Origin: Pseudomonadota bacterium
Lineage (GTDB): Bacteria; Pseudomonadota; Gammaproteobacteria; Steroidobacterales; Steroidobacteraceae
DNA length: 64,000 nucleotides
Assembly (NCBI GenBank): GCA_016704655.1
Contig: JADIZR010000001.1
Location: 186,001 to 250,000, forward strand
Reading direction: 5' to 3'
The notes below the pieces were generated by a model. It saw only the letters and a list, made by a program, of their open reading frames with translations, searched no databases and had not been told where the DNA came from. Position 1 is the stretch's first letter, and the number at the start of each line of letters is the position of its first letter. Positions 42,901 through 52,771 of the stretch are shown here, in pieces. Both the position numbers and the translations under genes were made by a program.

Positions 42901-43709
42901 ACGGCGCCCTGCGTGCGCGCATCGTGACCGCGCTGCTGCTCGCAGCACTGGTCATCGTCGTGCTGGTTGGGTTACCGCCCGAGGTGGCAGTGGCGATGAT
43001 CGCCGTCGCGATTTTTGCCGCCGGTTACGAGTGGGCAGGGTTCGCACGGCTGCAATCCGTGCCAGCCCGGCTCGCGTACGCCGCCGCCATCCTGCTGGTG
43101 CTCACGGGTGCCGAAATAATCGCGGCTGACCCACGCTGGCTCGAGGGCATCCTGCGCATCGCGGCCGTCTGGTGGCTTATCGCATTCGTATGGCTGGCGC
43201 TGCGGGCACAGTCGGGAGGGCGGTTCGCGGCCGGCGTGGCTGGTTTGCTGGTGCTGGTGCCGGCCGGCATCGGCCTGTCGCATCTCGTCATGCTGCAGCC
43301 GCACGGCCAGTTGCTGCTGCTCTACCTGCTCGTGCTGATCGCAGCGGCCGACGTCGGCGCGTACTTCGGCGGACGCACGTTCGGGCGCCGCAAGCTTGCG
43401 CCGCACGTGAGCCCCGGCAAGACCTGGGAAGGATTCGCGGCCGGCATGCTGGCTGCAGCCATGGTCGCCGTTGCCGGTGCGTTCATGTTCGACATGCCAT
43501 TGTGGCCGTGGCTGTTGCTCTGTGAACTCGTCGCGCTGGTGTCGGTCGTCGGTGACCTGACCGAAAGCATGTTCAAGCGTCACGTCGGCCTGAAAGACAG
43601 CGGCAAGCTGCTGCCCGGTCACGGCGGCATCCTCGACCGCATCGACAGCCTCACCGCGGCGGCGCCGACGTTCCTGCTCGGGCTGCTGGCGCTGGGCCTG
43701 GTCCAGTGA
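42897..43709 (+). CDS. cdsA: Phosphatidate cytidylyltransferase
   Basis: A 270-residue polytopic membrane enzyme that makes CDP-diacylglycerol, the precursor of all phospholipids. The family signature near the C terminus is VGDLTESMFKRHVGLKDSGKLLPGHGGILDRIDSLTAAAP-like, with KDSGKLLPGHGGILDR clearly present. At least seven hydrophobic segments precede it. GTG start within the end of uppS; its stop overlaps dxr. Confidence 0.96.
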   Translation: MNGALRARIVTALLLAALVIVVLVGLPPEVAVAMIAVAIFAAGYEWAGFARLQSVPARLAYAAAILLVLTGAEIIAADPRWLEGILRIAAVWWLIAFVWLALRAQSGGRFAAGVAGLLVLVPAGIGLSHLVMLQPHGQLLLLYLLVLIAAADVGAYFGGRTFGRRKLAPHVSPGKTWEGFAAGMLAAAMVAVAGAFMFDMPLWPWLLLCELVALVSVVGDLTESMFKRHVGLKDSGKLLPGHGGILDRIDSLTAAAPTFLLGLLALGLVQ

Positions 43710-44896
43710 AGCGGGTCGCGGTCCTCGGCAGCACCGGCAGCATCGGTGTCAGCACGCTCGACGTGCTCGCGCGTCACCCCGATCGTTACGTGGTCACTGC
43801 GCTGGCCGCCCGTTCGAACCGGACGGCGTTGTTCGACCAGTGCCTGCTATTCCGGCCGGCGGTTGCGGTCCTGCAGGATCCGGCGGCCGCGCGATTGCTC
43901 GCCCTGGACCTGCGTGCGGCAGAGTGCCCCACGGCCGTGGCCTGCGGTGCCGATGCGCTGAACGCGGCGGCAGCCGGTCCTGAGGTGGATGTGGTGATGG
44001 CAGCCATTGTCGGCGCTGCCGGGTTACCGTCCACGCTCGCGGCGGCACGCGCGGGCAAGCACGTCCTGGTCGCAAACAAGGAATCGCTGGTCATGGCGGG
44101 CGCGTTGCTCGTCGACGCTGCACGTCGCGGTGGTGCGGTGCTGGTCCCGATCGACAGCGAGCACAACGCGATCTTCCAGTGCATGCCGCCCGCGCTGCGG
44201 ACAGGCCAGGCGCCGCAAGGCGTGCGCCGCATCCTGCTCACCGCGTCGGGTGGGCCGTTCCTGCGCGCCACGCGCGAGCAGATGGCCGGTGTCACTCCCG
44301 AGCAGGCGTGCGCCCACCCGCGCTGGCGCATGGGCCGCAAGATTTCGGTCGATTCCGCGACCCTGATGAACAAGGGGCTCGAACTGATCGAGGCCTGCGT
44401 GCTGTTCGGGATGGAACCGTCCCACGTCAGCGTGGTCGTACATCCGCAGAGCATCGTGCATTCGATGGTGGAATACGTGGATGGATCGATCCTGGCGCAA
44501 CTCGGCAACCCGGACATGCGCACCCCGATTGCCCACGCCCTCGGCTGGCCGGAGCGGATCGGCTCCGGTGTAGAATCGCTGGATCTCGTGGCCGCCGCGC
44601 GGCTCGATTTCGAGGCCCCGGACCTGGCGCGATTTCCCGCGCTGGTCCTGGCGCGGGCCGCTGCCGAGGCGGGCGGAACGGCACCCGCGGCTCTGAACGC
44701 GGCCAACGAGGTGGCCGTGTCGGCGTTCCTGGAGGGCCGGCTCGACTTCCTCGGCATTCCGGCGCTGATCGATGGCGTGATGTGCGCGCATCGCAATGCG
44801 CCCGCGAACGACATTGGGGACATTCTGGAGGCGGATAGATGGGCCCGTGACCTCGCGCAGGCGAGGCTGGGACAGGCCGCCCGGACAGGAACATGA
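43706..44896 (+). CDS. dxr: 1-deoxy-D-xylulose-5-phosphate reductoisomerase
   Basis: A 396-residue NADPH enzyme that makes MEP, the second step of non-mevalonate isoprenoid synthesis. The NADPH-binding loop is VAVLGSTGSIGVSTLDVLAR at the N terminus, followed by LVANKESLVMAG, the metal-binding PIDSEHNAIFQ and SGGPFLR, and RMGRKISVDSATLMNKGLE. GTG start. It provides precursors for the product of the adjacent uppS. Translational coupling on both sides is indicated by four-base overlaps. Confidence 0.97.
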   Translation: MKRVAVLGSTGSIGVSTLDVLARHPDRYVVTALAARSNRTALFDQCLLFRPAVAVLQDPAAARLLALDLRAAECPTAVACGADALNAAAAGPEVDVVMAAIVGAAGLPSTLAAARAGKHVLVANKESLVMAGALLVDAARRGGAVLVPIDSEHNAIFQCMPPALRTGQAPQGVRRILLTASGGPFLRATREQMAGVTPEQACAHPRWRMGRKISVDSATLMNKGLELIEACVLFGMEPSHVSVVVHPQSIVHSMVEYVDGSILAQLGNPDMRTPIAHALGWPERIGSGVESLDLVAAARLDFEAPDLARFPALVLARAAAEAGGTAPAALNAANEVAVSAFLEGRLDFLGIPALIDGVMCAHRNAPANDIGDILEADRWARDLAQARLGQAARTGT

Positions 44897-46260
44897 CGAT
44901 TCTGACCTACATCCTCGCGTTCCTCGTGGCCATCGGCATCCTGGTCGCGGTGCACGAATACGGCCATTTCTGGATGGCCCGGCGCATGGGGATCAAGGTC
45001 CTGCGCTTTTCGATCGGCTTTGGCCGCGTGCTGTGGTCGCGGCGCGGCACAGATGACACCGAGTATGCATTTTCTGCAATCCCGTTAGGGGGTTACGTCA
45101 AACTCCTCGACGAGCGGGAAGGTCCGGTCGACCCGGCACTGGTAAGCCAGGCCTACAACCGCAAGCCGGTCTGGCGCCGGATCCTGGTGCTGCTGGCCGG
45201 TCCGTTCGCCAATTTCCTGTTTGCCGCGGTCGCCTACTGGATCCTGCTGGTCGTCGGCACGTCGGCGCTGAAGCCAGTCATCGGGGACGTGACTGCCGAT
45301 TCGATCGCGTCCCGCGCCGGGCTGCAGCAGGGCGACGCCATCGTCGGCGTGGCCGGCAAGCCGGTCACCACGCGCGAAGGCGCCGTGCTCGCGATTCTCG
45401 ATCGCCTGATGGACGACACCCCGATCGAACTCGAATTGCAGGGAGCTGAGGGCACCGCAAGCCCGCGCGAGGCGCAGCTCGTGATCGAAGGCGACCGTCG
45501 GGCACTCACCGAGCCCGGCGCGCTCATGTCTGGACTCGGCTTCGACTTCTGGTACCCGACCATCCCGACCGAGATCGGCAAGATCGTGCCGGGGAGCCCG
45601 GCAGAGAAGGTCGGCCTGCAGATCGGCGATCGCGTCGTGGCCGTGGCGGGCGAGCCGGTGACCGATTTTCAGGCGATGGTGAAAATCGTCCAGCCGAGCC
45701 CGGGCAAGACGCTCACGTTCGCTATCGACCGCAAGGGCGAGCGACTCGACGTCCCGATCGAAGTCGAGGCGCAGCGCGAAGGTGACCGCATGATCGGCCG
45801 CATCGGCATCCAGCCGGCCGCGGGCCTGGCCGTGCCGGCGAGCATGCGGACCATCGAACGTTTCGGGCCGGTCAGCGCCGTCGGTCATGCGCTCGAAAAG
45901 ACCTGGGACATGTCGCTGCTGACGGTCCGCATGATCTGGAACGTGGCCACCGGCGACGTCTCGGTCAAGAACCTGAGCGGGCCGATCAACATCGCGGAGT
46001 ACGCCGGTTTCTCTGCGCGACAGGGCATACTGTCGTTCCTTTCCTTCCTCGCGGTCGTGAGCGTGAGCCTGTTCGTGCTGAATCTGCTGCCCATCCCGAT
46101 CCTCGATGGCGGCCAGGTGGTTTACCAGCTGGCCGAAGTCGTGAAGGGCAGCCCGCTCTCGGAGCGCGCGCAGGCGGTGGGCCAGCAGATCGGCATCCTG
46201 CTGTTGCTGATGCTCATGAGTTTCGCGTTCTACAACGACCTCTCGCGGCTGTTCAGCTGA
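44893..46260 (+). CDS. rseP: Site-2 protease RseP
   Basis: A 455-residue intramembrane zinc metalloprotease that cleaves anti-sigma factors and remnant signal peptides. The zinc motif HEYGH lies in the first membrane segment near residue 20, and the third ligand is in PIPILDGGQVVYQLAE near 400. Two PDZ domains (SRAGLQQGDAIVGVAGKPV and AEKVGLQIGDRVVAVAGEPV) lie in the periplasm between membrane segments. ATG at 44893 overlaps the dxr stop. bamA follows after 15 bases. Confidence 0.96.
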   Translation: MTILTYILAFLVAIGILVAVHEYGHFWMARRMGIKVLRFSIGFGRVLWSRRGTDDTEYAFSAIPLGGYVKLLDEREGPVDPALVSQAYNRKPVWRRILVLLAGPFANFLFAAVAYWILLVVGTSALKPVIGDVTADSIASRAGLQQGDAIVGVAGKPVTTREGAVLAILDRLMDDTPIELELQGAEGTASPREAQLVIEGDRRALTEPGALMSGLGFDFWYPTIPTEIGKIVPGSPAEKVGLQIGDRVVAVAGEPVTDFQAMVKIVQPSPGKTLTFAIDRKGERLDVPIEVEAQREGDRMIGRIGIQPAAGLAVPASMRTIERFGPVSAVGHALEKTWDMSLLTVRMIWNVATGDVSVKNLSGPINIAEYAGFSARQGILSFLSFLAVVSVSLFVLNLLPIPILDGGQVVYQLAEVVKGSPLSERAQAVGQQIGILLLLMLMSFAFYNDLSRLFS

Positions 46261-46275
46261 GTTTCCCTTAAGACA

Positions 46276-48687
46276 ATGCGACTGAAGTTTGCGGCCGTCC
46301 TGCCGGCCTTCCTCCTTGCCGTACCCGCCGTTCTCGCCCAGACCGAGAGCGCGGAATTCACCGTCGGCGATATCCGCATCGAAGGCCTGCAGCGCATCAC
46401 GGAAGGCACGGTCTACAACTACCTGCCCGTGAACATCGGCGACCGGCTCGACGAACGCCGCGTCGAAGAGGCGCTGCGTGCGCTGTATGCAACCGGCTTC
46501 TTCCGTGACGTCGAAATCCGCCGCGACGGCGGCACGCTCGTGGTGGCCGTGCTCGAGCGCCCGTCGATCGAGAGCTTCACGATCACGGGCAACAAGGACA
46601 TCAAGACCGAAGACCTGGAGAAGTCGCTGCGCAACGTGGGCCTCTCGCGCGGCAAGACGTTCAACCAGTCGACGCTCGACGAAGTGGAGCGCTTCCTCAC
46701 CGACCAGTACTTCTCGCGCGGCAAGTACGCGGTGCAGGTCGACACCAAGGTCGAGGAGGTCGCCGGCAACCGCGTCAAGATCGCGGTCGACATCGTCGAA
46801 GGCAAGCGTTCGAAGATCCGGCAGATCAACGTCGTTGGCAACGAAGCGTTCAGCGACGAGGATCTGCTGGACGAATTCAAGCTGCAAACGCCGAACTGGC
46901 TGTCCTGGTACAAGCAGGACGACCGGTACTCGCGCGAAGAGCTCTCGGGCGACATCGAGAAGCTGCGCTCGTACTACATGGATCGCGGCTACGCGAACAT
47001 GGACGTCGAGACGACGCAGGTCGCAATCACGCCCGAGAAAGACGACATCTTCATCACGCTGAACGTGAAGGAAGGCGACGTCTACCGCATCTCCGACGTG
47101 AAGATCGCGGGCAACCTGGTCGTGCCGGAGGAGCAACTGAAGGCGCTGGTCGCGGTGCGCCGCGGCGACGTCTTCTCGCGCAAGATGGTCACCGCGACCA
47201 CCGAGCTCATGCAGTTGCGCCTCGGCCAGGACGGCTATGCCTTCGCGAAGATCGATCCCGTGCCGAAAGAGAACCCTGCAACGAAGGAAATCGAACTGAC
47301 GTTCCTCGTCGATCCGGGCAATCGCGCGTACGTGCGCAACATCGGCTTCACGGGCAGCACCGGCATCAACGACGACGTGCTCCGTCGCGAAATCCGCCAG
47401 ATGGAAGGTGGCTATCTTTCCAACGCGGCGATCGATCGTTCCAAGATCCGCCTGCAGCGCCTGCCGTTCATCGAGAAGGTCGAAGTCGAGACCAATCCGG
47501 TGCCGGGCACGCCCGACCTGGTCGACGTCACCTACGACATCAAGGAAGGCCTGCCGGGTCAGTTCAGCGGCGGCATCGGTTATTCGGAGTCGCAGTCGAT
47601 CCTGCTGAACGGCAGTTTCGTCCACAGCAATTTCATGGGCACCGGCAACCGCGTGGCCGCGGAAATCAACGCCGGCCAGTACAGCAAGGTGTTCAGCCTG
47701 TCGCACACCGACCCGTACACGACCATCGACGGCGTTTCGCGCACCGTCTCGGCGACGTGGCGCAGCATCTCGCAGTTCACGACGTCGTCGTCGGATTTCG
47801 AGACCGAGACGGGCACGCTCGGCCTCGACTATTCCTGGCCGCTGACGGAATTCCAGTCAGTGCGCATGGGCTTTGCGGCGCAGCGCTCCGATCTCTTCAC
47901 CGACCCCAACTCGAGTGCCGCGGAAGCGCTCTACTGGGTGCAGAACAACGGCAACACGTACACGGAAGTGCAGAATGTCGGCATCCCGCCGATCGCGCTG
48001 ACCTACTACGGCACCAGGTTCGACACCTTCGAGTACTCGCTCGGCTGGTCGTACGATTCGCGCAATCGCGCCCTGTTCGCGGATCGCGGCTCGCGCCACC
48101 GCCTGAGCGCTTCTTACGCGCTGCCGTTCAGCGACATCGATTTCGTGAGCTTCAATTACGACTACCTGCAGTTCATCCCGGTGAGCAAGTGGTTCACGCT
48201 GATGTTCAACAGCGAGGCGGGCTACGGTCAGGCGCTCGGCGACACGACTTCGATGCCGCCGTACCGGCGGTTCTTCGCGGGCGGGCCGGAAACGGTGCGC
48301 GGCTACCGGGAAAGCCGCATGGGCCCGAAGGATTCCTTCGGCAACCCCTACGGCGGCAACATCAAGTTCACCAACCAGCTCGAACTGCTGCTGCCGATGC
48401 CGGCGAAATGGCGGAACAGCGCGCGTTTCAGCCTGTTCTTCGACGTTGGCAACGTCTTCTCCAACGACGATGTGGCGTACGTCGGTCGCGACGGCGTGAC
48501 GCCGGTGGATTATGAGTTCTCGTTTGATAAACTCCGCTATTCGACCGGTGTCGCTGTCCAGTGGATGGCGCCGCTCGGCGTCTTCCGCTTCAGCTATGCC
48601 GTGCCACTCAACGAGTTCAAGGGCAACGCTGTCGAATATCCCGACGAGACGGAAGGTTTCCAGTTCTCGATCGGCCAGGCTTTCTGA
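46276..48687 (+). CDS. bamA: Outer membrane protein assembly factor BamA
   Basis: An 803-residue Omp85 protein, the core of the BAM complex. The signal peptide RLKFAAVLPAFLLAVPAVLA is followed by five POTRA domains (residues 25-420), starting FTVGDIRIEGLQRITEGTVYNYLPV, and a 16-strand barrel. The conserved L6 motif reads VRGYRES near residue 675 (VRGF/Y-type). The C terminus GFQFSIGQAF ends in phenylalanine. The order rseP-bamA-skp-lpxD is the standard one. Confidence 0.97.
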   Translation: MRLKFAAVLPAFLLAVPAVLAQTESAEFTVGDIRIEGLQRITEGTVYNYLPVNIGDRLDERRVEEALRALYATGFFRDVEIRRDGGTLVVAVLERPSIESFTITGNKDIKTEDLEKSLRNVGLSRGKTFNQSTLDEVERFLTDQYFSRGKYAVQVDTKVEEVAGNRVKIAVDIVEGKRSKIRQINVVGNEAFSDEDLLDEFKLQTPNWLSWYKQDDRYSREELSGDIEKLRSYYMDRGYANMDVETTQVAITPEKDDIFITLNVKEGDVYRISDVKIAGNLVVPEEQLKALVAVRRGDVFSRKMVTATTELMQLRLGQDGYAFAKIDPVPKENPATKEIELTFLVDPGNRAYVRNIGFTGSTGINDDVLRREIRQMEGGYLSNAAIDRSKIRLQRLPFIEKVEVETNPVPGTPDLVDVTYDIKEGLPGQFSGGIGYSESQSILLNGSFVHSNFMGTGNRVAAEINAGQYSKVFSLSHTDPYTTIDGVSRTVSATWRSISQFTTSSSDFETETGTLGLDYSWPLTEFQSVRMGFAAQRSDLFTDPNSSAAEALYWVQNNGNTYTEVQNVGIPPIALTYYGTRFDTFEYSLGWSYDSRNRALFADRGSRHRLSASYALPFSDIDFVSFNYDYLQFIPVSKWFTLMFNSEAGYGQALGDTTSMPPYRRFFAGGPETVRGYRESRMGPKDSFGNPYGGNIKFTNQLELLLPMPAKWRNSARFSLFFDVGNVFSNDDVAYVGRDGVTPVDYEFSFDKLRYSTGVAVQWMAPLGVFRFSYAVPLNEFKGNAVEYPDETEGFQFSIGQAF

Positions 48688-48700
48688 GGTACCCCGTTCC

Positions 48701-49228
48701 ATGCGCATCAAGACCACCCTGCTTGCTTTCCTGACACTCGCTGCCGTTTCGATGCCGCTTACCGCGGCACAGGCGCAGACGAAGATCGGCGTCGTCAACG
48801 TGGCTCGCCTGCTGCAGGAAGCACCCCAGGCCCAGGCCGCCTCACAGGCGCTGGAGAGCGAATTCGCGGCGCGAAAGCGCGACCTCCAGAACATGGAGCG
48901 CGACCTGAAGGCCCGCGAGGAAAAGTTGCAGAAGGACGGCGCGACGATGGCCGAAGCGGACCGCCGCAACCAGGAAAAGGCGTTGCGCGACGGCCAGCGT
49001 GAATTCGCGCGCAAGCAGAACGAATTCATGGAAGACCTGAATGTGCGCCGTAACGAGGCGCTTGGCCAGTTGCAGCGCTCGGTGCTGCAGGAAGTGCAGA
49101 GCTACGCCAAGACGGCGGGGCTCGACCTCGTGATCGCCGATGCGCTTTTCGCCAGCCCGTCGATCGACATCACCGGCCAGGTGCTGTCGGCGCTGCAGGC
49201 GAAGGGTCGAGCACCCGCGAAGCCCTGA
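48701..49228 (+). CDS. skp: OmpH/Skp periplasmic chaperone
   Basis: A 175-residue exported chaperone for outer membrane proteins. The signal peptide is LLAFLTLAAVSMPLTAAQA, and the mature protein starts QTKIGVVNVARLLQEAPQAQ. A long coiled-coil hairpin, rich in Lys, Arg, Glu and Gln (residues 55-115), forms the tentacle, ending in ADALFASPSIDITGQVLSAL. ATG 48701 has no strong ribosome-binding site. It lies between bamA and lpxD. Confidence 0.94.
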   Translation: MRIKTTLLAFLTLAAVSMPLTAAQAQTKIGVVNVARLLQEAPQAQAASQALESEFAARKRDLQNMERDLKAREEKLQKDGATMAEADRRNQEKALRDGQREFARKQNEFMEDLNVRRNEALGQLQRSVLQEVQSYAKTAGLDLVIADALFASPSIDITGQVLSALQAKGRAPAKP

Positions 49229-49265
49229 ACGGATCCGGGTCGGGACGACGGGGAGCCGCAAGAGC

Positions 49266-50315
49266 ATGCCAGTGCCCCTGGGCGAACTGGCGGCACGCTT
49301 CGGCTGCGAACTCCGCGGCGATCCCGACACGCCGATCGAGCGCGTCGCGACGCTGCAGGAAGCCGGCGCGGGCGCGATCACGTTCCTTGCCAACTCGAAG
49401 TATCGACGCCACCTGCCAGGCACCCAGGCCGCAGCCGTGGTGCTCGACGCGTCCGCTGTCGACGACTGCCCGACCAATGCGCTGATCGCAGTCAATCCAT
49501 ACGCCACGTATGCGCGGATCGCGCAGGCACTCTACGCCGCGGCGGCAGGCCCGTCGGGCTGTCATGCCAGTGCGGTGATCGCAGTGGACGCCGCAGTCGA
49601 TCCCACCGCGTGGATCGGCCCGAATGCGTACGTCGGCGCGGACGCGAAGATCGGCGCGCGGGCGCAGATCGGTCCCAACAGCGTCGTGTTCGACCGCGTG
49701 GTGATTGGCGCCGACACGCGACTCGTCGCGCACGTGACGCTCTGCGCGGGTGTGCGGCTCGGCGAGCGTTGCCTGCTGCATCCGGGCGTGGTCATCGGCG
49801 CGGACGGTTTCGGGCACGCGCCGGATCAGGGCGGTTACGTCAAGATCCCGCAGGTCGGTTCGGTGCTGGTAGGGGACGACGTCGAGATCGGCGCGAATTC
49901 GACCATCGACCGCGCGGCGATCGGTGACACGGTCGTCGAGCGCGGGGTGAAGATCGACAACCAGGTGCAGGTGGGGCACAACTGTCACATCGGCGAGCAC
50001 ACCGTGATCTCCGGATGCGTGGGGATTTCGGGCAGCGTCACGGTCGGCAGGCGCTGCATGATTGGCGGCATGGTCGGCATCGTCGGGCACCTGCAGATCA
50101 CCGACGACGTGTATCTCACGGGCAAGACGATGGTGACGCATTCGATCACCAGGCCGGGCCTGTACTCGGGGCAGTTGCCTTTCGATGAAGCGCGGCGCTT
50201 CCGCCGCAACAGCGCGCGGTTTCAGCAGCTCGATGAGCTGGCGCGACGCGTGCGTGCCCTCGAAAAGGGTGCGGGTTCCGTGGACGACGGCCGACACGAC
50301 GGGAAGGACACATGA
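49266..50315 (+). CDS. lpxD: UDP-3-O-acyl-glucosamine N-acyltransferase
   Basis: A 349-residue left-handed beta-helix acyltransferase for the third step of lipid A synthesis. N-terminal uridine-binding part: GELAARFGCELRGDPDTPIERVATLQEA and ITFLANSKYRRHLPGT. Hexapeptide repeats run from about residue 100 to 300, with the catalytic histidine in GADGFGHAPDQGGYVKIPQ and KIDNQVQVGHNCHIGEHT. The C-terminal helix carries FRRNSARFQQLDELARRVRALEK. The stop overlaps fabZ. Confidence 0.97.
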   Translation: MPVPLGELAARFGCELRGDPDTPIERVATLQEAGAGAITFLANSKYRRHLPGTQAAAVVLDASAVDDCPTNALIAVNPYATYARIAQALYAAAAGPSGCHASAVIAVDAAVDPTAWIGPNAYVGADAKIGARAQIGPNSVVFDRVVIGADTRLVAHVTLCAGVRLGERCLLHPGVVIGADGFGHAPDQGGYVKIPQVGSVLVGDDVEIGANSTIDRAAIGDTVVERGVKIDNQVQVGHNCHIGEHTVISGCVGISGSVTVGRRCMIGGMVGIVGHLQITDDVYLTGKTMVTHSITRPGLYSGQLPFDEARRFRRNSARFQQLDELARRVRALEKGAGSVDDGRHDGKDT

Positions 50316-50761
50316 CCGAAGCACAGGGTGGATTCGGTATCGACGAAGTGATGCGGCGCCTGCCGCACCGGTACCCGATGCTGCTGGTGGATCGCGTGCT
50401 CGAATGCGTCTCCGGCGAGCGGCTGGTCGCGGTCAAGAACGTCACGGCCAACGAGCAGTTCTTCTCGGGCCACTTCCCGGGCCGTCCCGTCATGCCCGGC
50501 GTGTTCATGCTCGAGGCGCTGGCGCAGGCCGCCGGCATCCTCTGCTTCGTCACCGCCGGCATCTATCCCGACGAGAACGTGAAGTTCTATTTCGCGGGTA
50601 TCGACAAGGCGCGCTTTCGCCGGCCGATCGTGCCGGGGGATCAGTTATTGCTGAAGGTGGTGCTCGAGCGCAGGATTCGCACGATCTGGAAGTTCTCGAC
50701 GGTGGCCGAAGTGGCGGGCCAGGAAGCCTGCTCGGCAGAAATGATGGTGATGCCGGGTTGA
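50312..50761 (+). CDS. fabZ: 3-hydroxyacyl-[acyl-carrier-protein] dehydratase FabZ
   Basis: A 149-residue hot-dog dehydratase in fatty acid elongation. The catalytic histidine and glutamate lie in SGHFPGRPVMPGVFMLEALAQAAG; the N terminus has MRRLPHRYPMLLVDRVLE, and the central FYFAGIDKARFRRPIVPGDQL is typical. The start overlaps lpxD by four bases and lpxA follows after 28 bases. The lpxD-fabZ-lpxA order couples the two uses of 3-hydroxyacyl-ACP. Confidence 0.97.
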   Translation: MTEAQGGFGIDEVMRRLPHRYPMLLVDRVLECVSGERLVAVKNVTANEQFFSGHFPGRPVMPGVFMLEALAQAAGILCFVTAGIYPDENVKFYFAGIDKARFRRPIVPGDQLLLKVVLERRIRTIWKFSTVAEVAGQEACSAEMMVMPG

Positions 50762-50789
50762 AGCCCGGGCACACGAAGGAGAGGAATCG

Positions 50790-51569
50790 ATGAGTGGCTC
50801 CATCCACCCGACGGCGATCGTCGCGCCGGACGCGGTTCTCGGCGGGGACGTCGAGATCGGGCCGTATTGCGTGATCGGTCCCGGCGTCGAGATCGGCGTG
50901 CGCACGCGCGTTGGCGCACACGCGACGATCCACTGCCACACGAAGGTCGGCGCCGACAACGTCATCCACGCATTCGCGTCGATCGGCGACGCGCCGCAGG
51001 ACAAGAAATACCAGGGTGAGCCGACGCGTCTCGAGATCGGCGACCGCAACGTCATCCGTGAGTTCGTGACGCTCAATCGCGGCACGACCAAGGACCGCGG
51101 CGTCACCACGATCGGGCACGACAACCTGTTCATGTCGTATTCGCACGTTGCGCACGACTGCGTCATCGGCAACCAGTGCGTGCTCGCCAACAGCGCCACG
51201 CTCGGTGGCCACGTCGTGCTCGGCGACTGGGTGATCATGGGCGGCTTCGCCGCCGTGCACCAGTTCTGCAAGGTGGGTGCGCACGCATTCCTCGCCAACA
51301 ATGCCGCGGTGACGCGCGACGTGCCGCCGTACGTGATGGCCGTCGGCGGGCCGGCCAAGCCGCACAGCATCAATGCCGAAGGGCTCAAGCGGCGCGGCTT
51401 TTCGCCGCAGCAGATCCGCAACCTGCGCAATGCGTACCGCACGCTGTACCGTTCGGGGCTGCGGCTCGAAGACGCGGTCGAGCGCCTGGTCGAAGCGGCG
51501 AGGGACCAGCCCGAAGTGCAGTTGCTGGTCGACTTCATCCCGCAGTCCACGCGCAGCCTCGTGCGCTGA
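50790..51569 (+). CDS. lpxA: Acyl-ACP--UDP-N-acetylglucosamine O-acyltransferase
   Basis: A 259-residue trimeric beta-helix enzyme for the first step of lipid A synthesis. Repeats begin IHPTAIVAPDAVLGGDVEIGPYCVIGPG; the general-base histidine is in LFMSYSHVAHDCVIGN near residue 120, and the family segment FVTLNRGTTKDRGVTTIG is present. ATG 50790 has GGAGAGG upstream. Confidence 0.97.
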   Translation: MSGSIHPTAIVAPDAVLGGDVEIGPYCVIGPGVEIGVRTRVGAHATIHCHTKVGADNVIHAFASIGDAPQDKKYQGEPTRLEIGDRNVIREFVTLNRGTTKDRGVTTIGHDNLFMSYSHVAHDCVIGNQCVLANSATLGGHVVLGDWVIMGGFAAVHQFCKVGAHAFLANNAAVTRDVPPYVMAVGGPAKPHSINAEGLKRRGFSPQQIRNLRNAYRTLYRSGLRLEDAVERLVEAARDQPEVQLLVDFIPQSTRSLVR

Positions 51570-51574
51570 GGCGC

Positions 51575-52771
51575 ATGAGCGAAGGTCCCGACATCGCCGC
51601 TCCCGGTCGCGCGGGAGCAGTGAAAATCGCGCTCGTGGCTGGCGAGGCCTCGGGCGACAACCTCGGCGGTGGACTGCTGCGTGCATTGCACGCGAGGCAG
51701 CCGACGCTGTGTGCGTTCGGCGTGGCCGGACCGCGCATGGTGGAAGCGGGCTGTGAAGCCTGGGTATCGTCCGAAGAGCTCGCGATCATGGGTCTCGCCG
51801 AGATCGTGCAGCACCTGCCGCGCCTGTTGCGCCTGCGTCGCGATCTCGTCGCGCGACTGCTCGCTGTGCGACCGGATGTCTTCGTCGGCATCGATTCGCC
51901 CGAATTCAATCTCCGCGTCGCGGCCCAACTCAAGGCGCAGGGTATTCCGACGGTGCAGTACGTCAGTCCGCAGGTGTGGGCGTGGCGTCAGGGCAGGGTG
52001 CGCACTATCGGCCAGTCCGTCGATCTCGTGCTGTGCGTGCTGCCGTTCGAAAGCAGGTTTTACGACGCCCACGACGTGCGAGCGGTGTTCGTCGGCCACC
52101 CGCTTGCGGATCGCATTCCGCTCGAATCGCCGCCGGGCCCGGCGCGCGCAGCCCTGGCTCTCGACCCCGGCGCGCCCACGGTGGCGGTGCTGCCGGGCAG
52201 CCGTCGCGCGGAAGTGGCCAAGCTCGGTGACCCGTTCGCCGCGACACTGGCGTGGCTGCACGAACGTCGTCCCGAAATCCGCTTCGTTGCGCCGATGGCC
52301 AACGAAGCGGTGCGGGTGCTGTTCGAACACAGCCTCGCGCAGCACGCTCCTGGCGTGCCCATCGCGTTGGTCGACGGTCGTGCGCAGGAGGCGCTGGCCG
52401 CTGCCGACGCCGTCCTAGTCGCGTCAGGTACCGCAACGCTCGAAACGGCGCTGATCAAACGGCCGATGGTGGTCGCGTATCGCGTCGCTCCGCTCACGGC
52501 CTGGCTGATGCGCAGCATGAAGCTGATGAAGGCGGAGTTTTTCTCGCAGCCGAACCTGCTGGCAGGACGACAGGTGGTACCGGAGTATCTGCAGGAAGAC
52601 GTGCGACCTGACGTGCTGGGCCCGGCACTGCTGGCGCAGCTGCAGCGTCCCGATCATGCGGAGCTCATCGCGACCTTCACCGCGATACACTCCACGCTGC
52701 GCCGCGACGCGAGTGCGCGAGCCGCCGACGCCGTCCTGGAACTGCGGAACCGGCACAGTGGCACGCGATGA
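51575..52771 (+). CDS. lpxB: Lipid A disaccharide synthase
   Basis: A 398-residue GT19 glycosyltransferase that joins UDP-2,3-diacylglucosamine to lipid X. Motifs are KIALVAGEASGDNLGGGLL, FGVAGPRMVEAGCEAW, GIDSPEFNLRVAAQLKAQG, VQYVSPQVWAWRQGRV and VLPGSRRAEVAKLGDPF, and the C-terminal SGTATLETALIKRPMVVAYR. ATG 51575 lies five bases after lpxA and its stop overlaps rnhB. Confidence 0.97.
   Translation: MSEGPDIAAPGRAGAVKIALVAGEASGDNLGGGLLRALHARQPTLCAFGVAGPRMVEAGCEAWVSSEELAIMGLAEIVQHLPRLLRLRRDLVARLLAVRPDVFVGIDSPEFNLRVAAQLKAQGIPTVQYVSPQVWAWRQGRVRTIGQSVDLVLCVLPFESRFYDAHDVRAVFVGHPLADRIPLESPPGPARAALALDPGAPTVAVLPGSRRAEVAKLGDPFAATLAWLHERRPEIRFVAPMANEAVRVLFEHSLAQHAPGVPIALVDGRAQEALAAADAVLVASGTATLETALIKRPMVVAYRVAPLTAWLMRSMKLMKAEFFSQPNLLAGRQVVPEYLQEDVRPDVLGPALLAQLQRPDHAELIATFTAIHSTLRRDASARAADAVLELRNRHSGTR

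Noticed and set aside
45085..47706. Open frame of 873 codons on the minus strand opposite rseP and bamA
   Set aside because: High-GC third positions create long open antisense frames. The translation is low-complexity, rich in His, Arg, Asp and Ala, has no recognisable domain and lies over two secure genes.
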